Positions 41,985-52,529 of a stretch of DNA of 64,000 nucleotides are shown here, piece by piece. This DNA is from Luteimonas saliphila (lineage in GTDB: Bacteria; Pseudomonadota; Gammaproteobacteria; Xanthomonadales; Xanthomonadaceae): assembly GCF_016774335.1 (NCBI RefSeq), contig NZ_JAETWA010000042.1, positions 137,121 to 201,120 of the forward strand. The letters are read 5' to 3'. The stretch's first letter is position 1; each line of letters opens with the position of its first letter. Under the pieces are notes generated by a model. The model was not told where the DNA came from, searched no databases, and was given only the letters and a program-made list of their open reading frames with translations. The translations under genes and the position numbers were made by a program.

Positions 41985-42749
41985 GTGGACGGGCGCTGGG
42001 ACTTCTACTTCCTGCTCGTGGATGATCGACCCGCGTCGATCTTCGTCGACCTCGCCCGCATCGAACACGCCCCGCTGGCCCGATTCCCGGTGATGGCCTG
42101 GGTCAGCGTCGAAATGCGCCGGCCGCGCGAGGACGGCCTGTCCGGCAGCGACGAGTTCGACGCCCTCGTCAGGCTCGAGGATGCGGTGGTCCCCGCGCTC
42201 GAGCGCGATGGCGGCGTACTCTACGTCGGCCGCAACACCTCGGCCGGCCGCCGCGACTTCTACTTCTACGTGGCCGACGGCAGCGACTGGGAAACGCGCG
42301 TGCTGTCCGCCATGCGCCTGGCGCCGGACTATCGCCACGAGGCGGGCCAGCGCCCGGACGCCGACTGGTCGGTCTACCGGGATTTCCTGTACCCGCGTCC
42401 GCGCGAACGCCACGGCATGCAGAACCGCTCCGTCTGCGACGCGCTCGAACGCCAGGGCGACGCCCTCGTCGCCGCGCGCGAGATCGACCACTGGGCGTAC
42501 TTCCCGGATGCCCGGGGCCGCGACGCCTTCGTTGCCGGTGCGCTCGCCCTCGACTATCGCCTGCGCGAACAGGCCGACGATGCCGACGAGGGCGGCGAGC
42601 GATGCATGGCGCGGGTCTTTCGCAGCGACGTGCCCGCGCATGGCGCGATCGACGGCATCTGCCTGCCGCTGTACGACCTGGCGCTGGAATGCGGCGGACG
42701 CTACGACGGATGGGAATGCCCGGTGGTCGAGGGCGGGCGGCTGCAGTGA
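41985..42749 (+). CDS. DUF695-RraB two-domain protein
   Basis: This 254-residue protein starts at GTG 41985, 15 bp after rsfS. The first half (WDFYFLLVDDRPASIFVDL, RDFYFYVADGSDWE) fits DUF695. The second half, from DFLYPRPRERHGMQNRSVCDALERQGD to ALDYRLREQ, resembles the RraB fold that inhibits RNase E in E. coli. RNase E control has not been shown for such fusions. The rlmH GTG overlaps its stop, so it is coupled with ribosome-related genes. Confidence 0.78.
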   Translation: MDGRWDFYFLLVDDRPASIFVDLARIEHAPLARFPVMAWVSVEMRRPREDGLSGSDEFDALVRLEDAVVPALERDGGVLYVGRNTSAGRRDFYFYVADGSDWETRVLSAMRLAPDYRHEAGQRPDADWSVYRDFLYPRPRERHGMQNRSVCDALERQGDALVAAREIDHWAYFPDARGRDAFVAGALALDYRLREQADDADEGGERCMARVFRSDVPAHGAIDGICLPLYDLALECGGRYDGWECPVVEGGRLQ

Positions 42750-43216
42750 AGGCGCGCCTGGTGGCCGTCGGCGAACGCGCGCCCGCCTGGGTGGCCGAGG
42801 GGTTCGGCGAGTACCGCAAGCGGCTCTCGCACTGGCTGCCGCTGGACCTGCTGGAGGTCGCGCCCGGCGTGCGCGGCAAGGGGCGGGACGTCGCACGCGC
42901 GATGCAGGACGAAGGCGCCCGCGTGCTGGCCGCGTTGCCGAAGAATGCGCACGTGGTCGTGCTCGACGGTGGCGGCACGATGCATTCTTCGGAACAGCTC
43001 GCGCAGCGCCTGGAACACTGGCGCGGGCAGGGGTGCGACCTGGCCTTCCTCATCGGCGGTCCCGAGGGCCACGCGCCCGAGGTACTGGTCCGCGCCGACG
43101 AACGCTGGTCGCTCGGCCCGCTGACCCTGCCGCACATGCTGGTGCGGCTGGTGCTGGCCGAGCAGCTTTACCGCGCCGCGGCGCTGCTGGCGAACCATCC
43201 CTATCACCGCGCCTGA
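42746..43216 (+). CDS. rlmH: 23S rRNA pseudouridine-1915 N3-methyltransferase RlmH
   Basis: A 156-residue SPOUT-knot methyltransferase that modifies pseudouridine 1915 of 23S rRNA in assembled 70S ribosomes. Family motifs seen are HVVVLDGGG (family form LDxxG), LAFLIGGPEGHAPEV and the C-terminal LAEQLYRAAALLANHPYHR. The expected length is 155, so it is complete. The start is GTG, overlapping the preceding gene's stop. A hairpin at 43253-43286 follows. Confidence 0.95.
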   Translation: MKARLVAVGERAPAWVAEGFGEYRKRLSHWLPLDLLEVAPGVRGKGRDVARAMQDEGARVLAALPKNAHVVVLDGGGTMHSSEQLAQRLEHWRGQGCDLAFLIGGPEGHAPEVLVRADERWSLGPLTLPHMLVRLVLAEQLYRAAALLANHPYHRA

Positions 43217-43252
43217 GGACGAGGCCGCGCGGACGCGGACCCACCGCGGCGA

Positions 43253-43286
43253 CCGTGAAGCCCGCCAGGGGGAGCAGGCTTCACGG
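43253..43286. terminator. Bidirectional hairpin between rlmH and tonB-like gene
   Basis: Perfect 10-bp arms CCGTGAAGCC / GGCTTCACGG enclose a 14-nt loop between two convergent genes. There is no T-tract, so factor-independent termination is uncertain. Confidence 0.45.
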
Positions 43287-43305
43287 CTGCGATGGCGCGG
43301 ACCGC

Positions 43306-43992
43306 TCAGCCGCGATCGAGCTTGAACTCGATCGGCACCAGGCCGATGGCCTGCACCGCCTGGCCATCGCGCATCGCCGGGCGGAAGCGCCAGCTGTGCT
43401 GCACATGGCGCACCGCCTCGCGGTCCAGCACGCCGTGGCCGCTGCTGCGTTCGATCCCGACCTCGAGCGGGCTGCCGTCGGTGCCGACCAGCACGCGCAA
43501 CAGCACCGTGCCTTCGAGGTTACGCTGGATCGCCGCGCGCGGGTATGCCGGCGAAGGCGCGCTCTCGTACTGCAACTGCATGCCCAGGACCGGGCCCGAC
43601 GGTTCGATCGAGGGGGGCGCGTCGTTCGCTGGCGGCGCGTCGACCATCGTCTCGGGCAGGGCGATGCCCTGGTCGACGAGCACGGGCGCCTCGATCGCGG
43701 GTCGCGACGCCGGCGTCTCGCGTACCGATGGCTGGGGCTGCGGCTTGGGTCTGACGATTTCCACCACTTCCGGGGGCGGTGTAGCCGGCTTGATCGGGAC
43801 GATGTCGACCACGATCAGGCCCGGCGTCCTCTCCACCACGGAGGGAGGCGATGGCATGGTCATCGGCATCAGCAGGAACGACAGCGCCAGCACGTTCAGC
43901 GCCAGCGTGCTGCTGATTCCAAGGATGCGGTTGAAGTCGAGGCGCGACGGCTGCGCCTTGCGGGGAACGGAATGCGTCTGTTGCAACACCAT
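43306..43992 (-). CDS. TonB-family energy transducer
   Basis: A 228-residue protein with one membrane helix (about 24-45), a Pro-rich periplasmic spacer (VRPKPQPQPSVRE, TPPPEVVEI) and a C-terminal TonB domain (YPRAAIQRNLEGTVLLRVLV, SWRFRPAMRDGQAV). It would pass proton-motive energy to TonB-dependent receptors. No exbB or exbD lies beside it, so it probably works with complexes encoded elsewhere. Pairing with the receptor at 25416 is possible but unsupported by position. Confidence 0.87.
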   Translation of the reverse strand: MVLQQTHSVPRKAQPSRLDFNRILGISSTLALNVLALSFLLMPMTMPSPPSVVERTPGLIVVDIVPIKPATPPPEVVEIVRPKPQPQPSVRETPASRPAIEAPVLVDQGIALPETMVDAPPANDAPPSIEPSGPVLGMQLQYESAPSPAYPRAAIQRNLEGTVLLRVLVGTDGSPLEVGIERSSGHGVLDREAVRHVQHSWRFRPAMRDGQAVQAIGLVPIEFKLDRG

Positions 43993-44196
43993 GGCCCACC
44001 TCCGCTGTTGCCGGCGGCCGTCGCGGCCGTCCGTGTGGCTGCGAACGCGTCAGTGGAGGGTCCGGGGTCGATCCCGGTGGAGCCTGCCCGCGCTGGCGCG
44101 TGACCCGACTGCAACTCCACGCTACGCCCGCACGACGTGCGAGCGCAATGCGACGGAAGTCGAACCTGGCGCCCGCGAGGGTTCCCGGCAGTCGGT

Positions 44197-45000
44197 TCAG
44201 CCGAAGGTCTCGTTGAGCAGGCGTGCCAGCCTGGCGCCGCCCGCCTGCACCTGCTTCTCCGCCGTTGGCCGATGCCGTTGCAGGTAGGCGTTGTCGATCT
44301 TCGCCGCTCTCGGGTACACCCCCTGCGCCGTGGCGGTCTGGCAGGACAGCTCCGCCCACGCTTCCGGCGCGACCGGCGCATAGGGACTGGTGTCGGACGA
44401 CAGGTCCGCCGGATCGAGGCGCAGTTTGCGCGCGTAGGCGTCCTCATCCAGGCGCGCCGAGGCCAGCAGGCGGCCGTCCCACACCGCGTGCAGGTTGGTG
44501 CCCTCGCCATGCAGGTTCAGCTGCACGGTGTTGCCGCCGCGGTCGCGGGCGTAGCCGGCGTGCATCGGCTGGTGGATGTCGCCGACGAAGTGGACGAGGA
44601 ACTTCAGCGCCTGCAGGCGCTCGGCATCGCTGCGGGCGCGGTCGCCGAGGATCGCGGCCTGGGCGCGGATCGCCTCGACCACGCAGTCGCCGCCCGGGCA
44701 GGCGCTGGCGGCGTCGTAGGTGCAGGCGTGCTCGCCGATGTTGATGTAATGCCACTTGGCCGACTGCTTGCCGAGGACGGGGTCGTTGGCGCGCACGTCG
44801 TCGGCCCAGTTGGCGACGTCGGCCAGCGAATCCAGGCCCTCGGTGGCGAGCAGGCGCTGCACTTCCGCGCGTGCGGGCGGGGTGAGCAGCGGTTCGGCCA
44901 GCCGCGCCACCAGGCGGTGGCCGAGCGGGCCCCAGGCGTATGCGGCGGGCGCGGCGAACAAGGCGTAGGCGATGATGAGGGCGGCGATCAGGCGATGCAT
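44197..45000 (-). CDS. S1/P1-family zinc nuclease, exported
   Basis: A 267-residue nuclease cleaving single-stranded nucleic acids with three zinc ions. The signal peptide should be cut after AAYA so that the mature protein begins WGPLGH, as required because the N-terminal Trp ligates zinc. Further ligands are seen in ANWADDVR, KWHYINI, FLVHFVGDIHQPMHAGYARDRGGN and NLHAVWD. It is likely used to degrade extracellular or periplasmic nucleic acids. Confidence 0.92.
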   Translation of the reverse strand: MHRLIAALIIAYALFAAPAAYAWGPLGHRLVARLAEPLLTPPARAEVQRLLATEGLDSLADVANWADDVRANDPVLGKQSAKWHYINIGEHACTYDAASACPGGDCVVEAIRAQAAILGDRARSDAERLQALKFLVHFVGDIHQPMHAGYARDRGGNTVQLNLHGEGTNLHAVWDGRLLASARLDEDAYARKLRLDPADLSSDTSPYAPVAPEAWAELSCQTATAQGVYPRAAKIDNAYLQRHRPTAEKQVQAGGARLARLLNETFG

Positions 45001-45134
45001 GTTGGAACTTTACCCGAAGCCTCACGCGCGAACGATGCGACGCGCGTGATGCGCGCGACTGGGAATGGGCAAGTGCCACGACTCGTGGCACCGCAACACG
45101 CGCCTGCGGCTCGCGCCCCCATCCGCCTTCGGCA

Positions 45135-45158
45135 CCTTCCCCCGCAAGCGGGGGAAGG
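45135..45158. repeat. GC-rich hairpin element
   Basis: CCTTCCCCCGC and GCGGGGGAAGG form perfect 11-bp arms around AA. It lies between the OmpW stop and the nuclease start region. The CTTCCCCC/GGGGGAAG core is shared with the hairpin at 2084-2112, so this looks like a dispersed element that may double as a terminator for the leftward ompW gene. Confidence 0.55.
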
Positions 45159-45184
45159 GCGGCCGGTCCCGGGCACGCGATGGG

Positions 45185-45823
45185 TCAGAACTTCATGACC
45201 CAGGCGGCGCCGTAGACCAGCGGGTCGATGTTGGCGGTGCCGACCTTGACCCCGTTCACCTTCACGTCGGCGTCGATGTCGATCCAGCGCGCGTCGATGC
45301 GGATCGCGCTGCGTTCGCCGATGGCGAAGTCGATGCCGGCATGCGCGGCCAGGCCCCAGGAATCGTCGAGCGAGAGTTTGGTGCCGGCGAGCGCGCTGGT
45401 GGTCTCCTCGCTGAAGAAGGTGGTGTAGTTCAGGCCCACGCCGACGAAGGGGGTGGCCTTGCTGGCGTTGGCGAAGTGGTACTGCAGCGAGACCGTCGGC
45501 GGCAGGTGCTTGGTGCCGCCGACCTTGCCGACGCCGCGGATCTCGATGTCGTGCTGGAAGGGCAGCGCGGCCAGCACCTCGATGCCGAGGTTGTCGCGGA
45601 TGAAGTACTCGGCGGTGATGGTGGGGCGCACGCTGCTGCCCACTTCGGTCGGAGGCAGCGGGCCGAGGCCCAGGGCGGTGGCGTCGAGGCTGCCGTTGTC
45701 GGATTTCGGGTCGACGTTGTGGGCGCCGAGGCCCAGGGTCCAGTCGCCCTTGGACTGGGCGGCGGCGGGCAGGGCGAGGGCGGCGGCCAGCGCGGCGAGC
45801 AGCCAAGGGGTAGTGCGTGTCAT
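45185..45823 (-). CDS. OmpW-family outer-membrane protein
   Basis: A 212-residue eight-stranded barrel protein with signal peptide (cut after PAAAQ). OmpW features are WTLGLGAHNVDPKSDNG, TAEYFIRDNLGIEVLAALPFQHDIE, LPPTVSLQYHF with FVGVGLNYTTFF, and the C-terminal WVMKF ending in Phe. It probably passes small hydrophobic compounds. CGGAG precedes the ATG. The hairpin at 45135-45158 lies just after the stop. Confidence 0.9.
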   Translation of the reverse strand: MTRTTPWLLAALAAALALPAAAQSKGDWTLGLGAHNVDPKSDNGSLDATALGLGPLPPTEVGSSVRPTITAEYFIRDNLGIEVLAALPFQHDIEIRGVGKVGGTKHLPPTVSLQYHFANASKATPFVGVGLNYTTFFSEETTSALAGTKLSLDDSWGLAAHAGIDFAIGERSAIRIDARWIDIDADVKVNGVKVGTANIDPLVYGAAWVMKF

Positions 45824-45949
45824 GGGGATCGCTCCGTGTGGAATGACGCCAGTCTGCGGCCCGCGTCGGGGCGCCACCTTGATCCTGATCATTGCAGCCG
45901 CAACCAGTCCGGAGCCGTGAGTGCGGTCGGACCGTCGCGCCGGGCCTGC

Positions 45950-45955
45950 TAGAAT
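45950..45955 (+). promoter_or_regulatory. Extended -10 element of gap
   Basis: TAGAAT preceded by TGC (TGn extended -10) lies 39 bp before the gap start codon. It explains good expression without a recognisable -35 box. Confidence 0.5.
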
Positions 45956-45961
45956 CCATAG

Positions 45962-46996
<1,035 letters not shown>

Positions 46997-47021
46997 GCCG
47001 GCGGTAGCCTGCGGCACTACC

Positions 47022-47052
47022 AGAAGCCCCGCCCGTGCGGGGCTTCTTGTTT
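47022..47052 (+). terminator. Intrinsic terminator of gap
   Basis: Arms AGAAGCCCCGC / GCGGGGCTTCT (11 bp, perfect) with loop CCGT are followed by TGTTTTC. This is the clearest rho-independent terminator in the window. Confidence 0.9.
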
Positions 47053-47116
47053 TCATCGGCGGCCCCGTTAAGGTGGCCGGCAATGCGCCTGGTCCGGCGC
47101 CCGAGGGGATGACGCG

Positions 47117-49930
47117 ATGGAAGGATTCCTGGTTCTGCTGGGGCTGGCGGCGCTGGCCGTACCGGTGCTGCTGGTGGTGGCGCTGGTGTCGATCGGCGGG
47201 CTCAAGCGCCGGGTGGCCGAGCTGGAGGATGCGGTGGGGCGGCTGCGCGCCGACGCGTCGGCCGCCGATGACGTGGCGGGGCGGGTGTCCGCGCCCGGGT
47301 CGGCCACGCAGGCGCAGGCGGCTCGCCAATCGCAATCGCAGTCCCAGTGGCGCGCGGCGGGCGACGGGTCCGATTCCGGATCGCGCTCGCCTGAGCGTGT
47401 GGCGGCGCGTACGGCGATGCCCGACGCAGCGGTCGAGTCACCTGTGATCGCGGATGACTCCGCCGTCCGGCGCGAGGCCGATGCCGCGGCGATCGGGTCC
47501 GCCGGATCGCAGTCCAGTGCGCCCGGACCGGCGACACCGCAGCCGCCGCCGCTGCCTTCGCGCGGGGCCGGTGCCACGGCGCCGCTTCCTCCCACGCCAC
47601 CGCGCCAACCGCCGCCGCGCGACGTCGCGGGCACGTTCGTGCGCGCGGTGCAGCGCTGGTTCACCGTCGGCAACGTACCGGTCAAGGTCGGCATGCTGGT
47701 GCTGCTGGCGGGCGTGGCCGCGCTGCTCAAGTACGCCAACGACCAGGGCTGGCTGCAGTTGCCGATCGAGCTGCGCCTGGCGGGCGTGGCGGCCGCGGCG
47801 CTGGCCGGGCTGGTGTTCGGCTGGCGCAAGCGCTTCGACAAGCCGGCGTTCGCACTGGCGCTGCAGGGCGGTGCGATCGGCGTGCTGCTGCTGGTGGTGT
47901 TCGCGGCCTTCAAGCTCTACGGGCTGGTCCCGGCGAGCGCCGCGTTCGCGCTGAGCATCGCGCTGGTCGCCGGGCTCGGCGTGCTCGCGGTGCTGCAGGA
48001 TTCGCGCACGCTCGCGGTGCTGGGCATTCTCGCCGGCTTCCTGGCGCCGATCTGGCTGTCGACCGGGAGCGGCAATCACGTCGCGCTGTTCTCCTACTAC
48101 GCGGTGCTCAACGCGGCGATCTTCGCGATCGCCTGGGTGAAGTCGTGGCGGGTGCTCAACCTGCTCGGCTTCGCGTTCACCTGGGGCATCGGCATCGCAT
48201 GGGGCGTGCTGGCCTACTCGCCGGACAAGCAGGCCAGCACGCAGCCGTTCCTGCTGCTGTTCTTCGTGTTCTACCTGCTGCTGCCGATCCTCTACGCACG
48301 GCGCCGCCCGACCGGCCGCCGCGACCTGATCGACGGCTGCCTGCTGTTCGGCACGCCGCTGGTTGCGTTCGCGCTGCAGGCGGCGCTGCTCGATGGCGCC
48401 CGGATGCCGCTGGCGTTCTGTGCACTGGCGCTGGCCGCCGTGTATGCCGCGCTGGCATGGCTGCTGCGGCGCCGCGAAGGCTACGAGGTGCTGACGCAGG
48501 CGCACGCGCTGCTGGCGGTGGGGTTCGCCACGCTGTCGGTGCCGCTGGCGCTGTCGGCCAATGCCACCGCCAGCGTGTTCGCGCTGGAGGGCGCGGCGCT
48601 GGCCTGGCTGGGGCTGAAGCAGCGTCGCCTGCTGCCGCAGCTGGCCGGGCTCGGGTTGCAGCTGGTGGCGGCGGTCGCCTACGCCATCGGCATGTCGGTC
48701 GCACCCGCGTCCGACGTACAGGCGATCGCCAATCCCGCGTTCATGGGCGCGTTGTTGATCGCGCTCGCCGGATTCGCGAGTGCGTGGACCTATCGCGACG
48801 CCGGCGAGCCGCGCATCGCGCTGGGGTACTACGTGTGGGGCCTGCTGTGGTGGTGCGGCAATCTGCAGCATGAGATCGTGGGGTTCGTGGACTTCGATGT
48901 TCGCGTCGACGCCATGCTGGCGGCTGCCGCACTGACCGGCTGGCTGGCGGCGGAAGTGCATCGCTGGCGGCCGGCCCGCGCGCTGGCGGCGACGGCGCTG
49001 CTCGCGCTCGCCTCGGCGATCCCGTTCGCGCTGGCGCAGACCGCGGTGCATGCGCATCCGTTCGAAGGCGTGGGCCTGTGGGCCTGGCTCGCCTACGCGG
49101 CGTTCGGCATGCGCAGCCTGTTGTGCCTGCGCGACGACCAGGACCGGATCGGCGACTGGGCGCAGTTCGCGTGGTGGCTGGCGTGGCCTTCGGTGCTGGC
49201 GCTGTTCGCCGGCTGGCTGGCCGAGCACTTCGGCCTGGCGCAAGGCTGGATGCTGGTGGCGATCGCGTTGCCGTGGACGGCGCTGGTGGCGATGTCGATG
49301 TGGCGCTGGCGCTGGCTGCGCGCGCCACGGGGCGCCCGGTTCGATGCGCTGCGCCTGCCGCTGCAACTGGTGGCGTTCGCCCTCCTCGCGCTGTGGTGGG
49401 TGGGCACCCAGTTCGCGGCCGGCGCCGCCGCGCCGCTGCCGTGGGTGCCACTGTTCAACCCACTCGAGATCGGCCAGTTGCTCGCACTGGTGCTGCTGGT
49501 GCGCTGGCTGTGGTCCGACCAGGCCCCACGAGCGCTGGTCTCGCTGCGCGTGCCGCTGCTGTCGGCGGCAGGCTTCCTGTGGATCACCCAGGTCACGCTG
49601 CGCGCGGTGCATCACTGGGCCGGCGTGCCCTGGGACGCGGGCATGATGGACGACACGCTGGCGCAGACCGGCCTGACCGTGGTCTGGAGCCTGCTCGGCG
49701 TGATCGGCTGGATCGCCGGGTCGCGTCGCGGCCAGCGCATGCTGTGGCTGGCCGGCGCGGTGCTGATGGGCGTTGTGCTGGCCAAGCTCGTCCTGGTGGA
49801 TCGCCAGCACCTGGGCGACCTGCTCGGCATCGGCTCGTTCATCGCCTATGGCCTGTTGTGCACGCTGGTGGGGTATTTCGCGCCGGCACCGCCGCGAGAC
49901 GCGGCGGCGTTGCAGGAGGAGCCCGCATGA
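47117..49930 (+). CDS. DUF2339 giant polytopic membrane protein
   Basis: This 937-residue protein begins with a membrane helix and a short coiled segment, then a Pro/Ala-rich soluble linker (about 55-170). More than 20 membrane helices follow, with the family pattern WFTVGNVPVKVGMLVLLAGVAALLKY and LRLAGVAAAALAGLVFGWRKRF. DUF2339 members have no established role. The next gene, a DUF3999 protein, overlaps as ATGA, and the two families commonly occur together, so they probably form one envelope complex. Confidence 0.9.
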   Translation: MEGFLVLLGLAALAVPVLLVVALVSIGGLKRRVAELEDAVGRLRADASAADDVAGRVSAPGSATQAQAARQSQSQSQWRAAGDGSDSGSRSPERVAARTAMPDAAVESPVIADDSAVRREADAAAIGSAGSQSSAPGPATPQPPPLPSRGAGATAPLPPTPPRQPPPRDVAGTFVRAVQRWFTVGNVPVKVGMLVLLAGVAALLKYANDQGWLQLPIELRLAGVAAAALAGLVFGWRKRFDKPAFALALQGGAIGVLLLVVFAAFKLYGLVPASAAFALSIALVAGLGVLAVLQDSRTLAVLGILAGFLAPIWLSTGSGNHVALFSYYAVLNAAIFAIAWVKSWRVLNLLGFAFTWGIGIAWGVLAYSPDKQASTQPFLLLFFVFYLLLPILYARRRPTGRRDLIDGCLLFGTPLVAFALQAALLDGARMPLAFCALALAAVYAALAWLLRRREGYEVLTQAHALLAVGFATLSVPLALSANATASVFALEGAALAWLGLKQRRLLPQLAGLGLQLVAAVAYAIGMSVAPASDVQAIANPAFMGALLIALAGFASAWTYRDAGEPRIALGYYVWGLLWWCGNLQHEIVGFVDFDVRVDAMLAAAALTGWLAAEVHRWRPARALAATALLALASAIPFALAQTAVHAHPFEGVGLWAWLAYAAFGMRSLLCLRDDQDRIGDWAQFAWWLAWPSVLALFAGWLAEHFGLAQGWMLVAIALPWTALVAMSMWRWRWLRAPRGARFDALRLPLQLVAFALLALWWVGTQFAAGAAAPLPWVPLFNPLEIGQLLALVLLVRWLWSDQAPRALVSLRVPLLSAAGFLWITQVTLRAVHHWAGVPWDAGMMDDTLAQTGLTVVWSLLGVIGWIAGSRRGQRMLWLAGAVLMGVVLAKLVLVDRQHLGDLLGIGSFIAYGLLCTLVGYFAPAPPRDAAALQEEPA

Positions 49931-51273
49931 AGCGCAGTATCGCCGTGGCCTGGCTGGCCCTGATCGCGAACTTTGCTGGCGCTGCGCCGGTCGACGACTA
50001 CGCCGTGCAGTGGCCGCTGGTCCTGTCCGACGACCGCGCCGGCGCCTATGGCGTGATGCTCGATGCGGCGGTATATCGCGCGGCGCGTTCGCCCGTACTG
50101 CGCGACGTCGATGTCATCAACGCGGCGGGTGCCACGGTTCCCGCACAGCTGTTCCGCTTGGACGACGGCGTGGCGGAGAGCCGGCGCGTGCCGGTGCGCT
50201 GGTTCGTGCTGCCGCGACACGCCGCGCTGGTGCGGGGCGATCTGACGATGGTGGTCGAACGCAGCCCTGACGGACGGGTGCTGCGCGTGGAGGCGCGCGA
50301 CGCCAATGCGGGCGAGGTGGCCGGACCGGATGCCTGGCTGGTGGACGCCAGCGGGATCGAGGCGAGGATCGAGGCCTTGCACCTGGACTGGCAGGCAGGC
50401 GACGGCGACCTCGATCGCGCCTATCGCGTCGAGGCGAGCGAAGATCTTCGATCGTGGCGGCTGGTACAGTCGGTCGCGCAACTGGTGGCGCTCTCGCGGG
50501 ACGGCGAACGCCTCGTGCAGCGGCGCGTTCCGGTGGGCGCGCAGGCCCGCTACCTGCGGCTGACGCCGGCCGATGGCCAGGGGATGGCGAGGCTGGTCGA
50601 TGTGCAGGCCGAACTGGCGCCGGTGGCGAAGCGTCCGCCGTTGCAGTGGCATTCGCTGTCCGGCACGCCGCTGGACGATCGTGGCGTGCGCGCGCACCTG
50701 TTCACGCTCGATGGCCGTTATCCGGTGGATACCGTCGACATCGAGTATCCCGGCAACGACACCGGCCAGTGGACGCTGTACAGCCGCGACGACGCCGAGG
50801 CGCCCTGGACCCTGCGTGCCGGCCCGTGGGTGGCCTATGCGATCGGCGGCGGCGATGGGGCGAACCGTTCCGCCCCGCAGCCGCTTGCACGACCGACGCG
50901 CGATCGCCAATGGAAGCTGGTCGGGGCGACGCCGGCCGCGCAGACACCTGGTCTGCGGCTGGGCTGGCGGCCGGAAACCCTGGTGTTCATCGCCCAGGGC
51001 ACGCCGCCGTACCGCCTGGTGGCCGGGAGCACCCGCACCGGACGCGCCGACGCGCCGGTGTCCCGTTCGCTCGAGGAGATCCGGCGCGCACAAGGCGCGG
51101 GCTGGCGACCGGGCGTGGCGACGCCGGGTACGATGCAGCCGTTGGCCGGCGATCGCGCGCTCGGTCCCGCGCCACCGGACTGGCGCACCTGGCTGCTGTG
51201 GGCGCTGCTGGTGGTTGGCGCGCTACTGGTGGCAGGCTTCGCCGCGAGCCTGCTGCGCAAGCCCCGCGCCTGA
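49927..51273 (+). CDS. DUF3999 exported, membrane-anchored protein
   Basis: A 448-residue protein with a signal peptide (cut near ANFAGA, residue 19), a large periplasmic beta-rich part that includes discoidin-like pieces (RVEASEDLRSWRLVQ, VGAQARYLRLTPADGQ), and a single C-terminal membrane helix (about 423-442) with a short basic tail. It is coupled to the DUF2339 gene. The function is unknown; carbohydrate binding is suggested only by the fold pattern. Confidence 0.87.
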   Translation: MKRSIAVAWLALIANFAGAAPVDDYAVQWPLVLSDDRAGAYGVMLDAAVYRAARSPVLRDVDVINAAGATVPAQLFRLDDGVAESRRVPVRWFVLPRHAALVRGDLTMVVERSPDGRVLRVEARDANAGEVAGPDAWLVDASGIEARIEALHLDWQAGDGDLDRAYRVEASEDLRSWRLVQSVAQLVALSRDGERLVQRRVPVGAQARYLRLTPADGQGMARLVDVQAELAPVAKRPPLQWHSLSGTPLDDRGVRAHLFTLDGRYPVDTVDIEYPGNDTGQWTLYSRDDAEAPWTLRAGPWVAYAIGGGDGANRSAPQPLARPTRDRQWKLVGATPAAQTPGLRLGWRPETLVFIAQGTPPYRLVAGSTRTGRADAPVSRSLEEIRRAQGAGWRPGVATPGTMQPLAGDRALGPAPPDWRTWLLWALLVVGALLVAGFAASLLRKPRA

Positions 51274-51356
51274 TCGCGATCGGTCGCGGGTGCAACGTTT
51301 GCCTGCGGGGAAGGCGCCGCCGACAATAGCCGGCGACGCCAACCCGACGGACGCCC

Positions 51357-52529
51357 ATGACCATCCTCCGCATGACCGATCTCGACCTTGCAGGCAAGCG
51401 CGTGCTGATCCGGCAGGACCTCAACGTGCCGATCGAGAACGGCGTGATCACCTCGGAACAGCGCATCACCGCCTCGGTTCCCACGCTGAAGCGCGTGCTG
51501 GAGCAGGGCGCCGCGGTGATGGTCATGTCGCATCTGGGCCGGCCGAAGGAAGGCGAGTGGAGCGAGCAGAACTCGCTTGCGCCGGTGGCGCGCCGGCTGG
51601 GAGAGCTGCTCTCGATGGATGTCCCGCTGCTGCGCGACTGGGTCGAGGGCGTCGAGGTGGCGCCCGGCCGGGTCGTGCTGCTCGAGAACTGCCGCATGAA
51701 CCCGGGCGAGGGCAAGGACGACGAGGCGCTGGCGAAGAAATACGCGGCGCTGTGCGACGTGTTCGTGATGGATGCCTTCGGTACCGCGCACCGCGCGCAG
51801 GCCTCGACCCATGGCGTGATCCGCTTCGCGCAACAGGCCGCCGGCGGCCCGTTGTTGATGGCCGAGCTCGATGCGCTGGCCAAGGCGCTCGACAAGCCGG
51901 CGCGGCCGCTGCTGGCGATCGTCGCCGGCAGCAAGGTCTCGACCAAGCTCGAACTGCTGTCGAACCTGGTCGGCAAGGTCGACCAGCTGATCGTGGGGGG
52001 CGGCATCGCCAACACCTTCATCGCCGCGCAGGGCTTGCCGGTCGGCAAGTCGCTGCACGAGCCGGACCTGCTCGATACCGCCAGGCAGATCATGGCGGAT
52101 GCGAAGGCGCGTGGCGCGGACATCCCGGTGCCGACCGACGTGGTCGTGGCCACGCGGTTCGATGCCGATGCGCAGGCCACGGTGAAGCCGGTCGGCGACG
52201 TCGCCGAGGATGAACTGATCCTCGATATCGGCCCGGAAACGGCCGCACGCTACGCCGGCATGATCGCCAGCGCGGGAACGGTGGTCTGGAACGGCCCGGT
52301 CGGCGTGTTCGAATTCGACGCCTTCGGCAAGGGCACGCAGACGCTGGCGCAGGCGATCGCGGCATCGAGCGCGTTCTCGATCGCCGGCGGCGGCGATACG
52401 CTCGCGGCGGTCGACAAGTACGGCATCGCCGACGACGTGTCCTACATCTCCACCGGCGGCGGCGCCTTCCTCGAATTCCTCGAAGGCAAGACCCTGCCGG
52501 CGGTCGCGGCCTTGGAGGCGCGCGGCTAG
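51357..52529 (+). CDS. pgk: Phosphoglycerate kinase
   Basis: A 390-residue glycolytic kinase making ATP from 1,3-bisphosphoglycerate. Substrate-binding parts are [18 protein letters not shown] and [29 protein letters not shown] and the nucleotide region GGGDTLAAV are all present. It starts 83 bp after the DUF3999 gene. The arrangement gap-(membrane pair)-pgk-pyk-aldolase groups lower glycolysis. Confidence 0.96.
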   Translation: MTILRMTDLDLAGKRVLIRQDLNVPIENGVITSEQRITASVPTLKRVLEQGAAVMVMSHLGRPKEGEWSEQNSLAPVARRLGELLSMDVPLLRDWVEGVEVAPGRVVLLENCRMNPGEGKDDEALAKKYAALCDVFVMDAFGTAHRAQASTHGVIRFAQQAAGGPLLMAELDALAKALDKPARPLLAIVAGSKVSTKLELLSNLVGKVDQLIVGGGIANTFIAAQGLPVGKSLHEPDLLDTARQIMADAKARGADIPVPTDVVVATRFDADAQATVKPVGDVAEDELILDIGPETAARYAGMIASAGTVVWNGPVGVFEFDAFGKGTQTLAQAIAASSAFSIAGGGDTLAAVDKYGIADDVSYISTGGGAFLEFLEGKTLPAVAALEARG

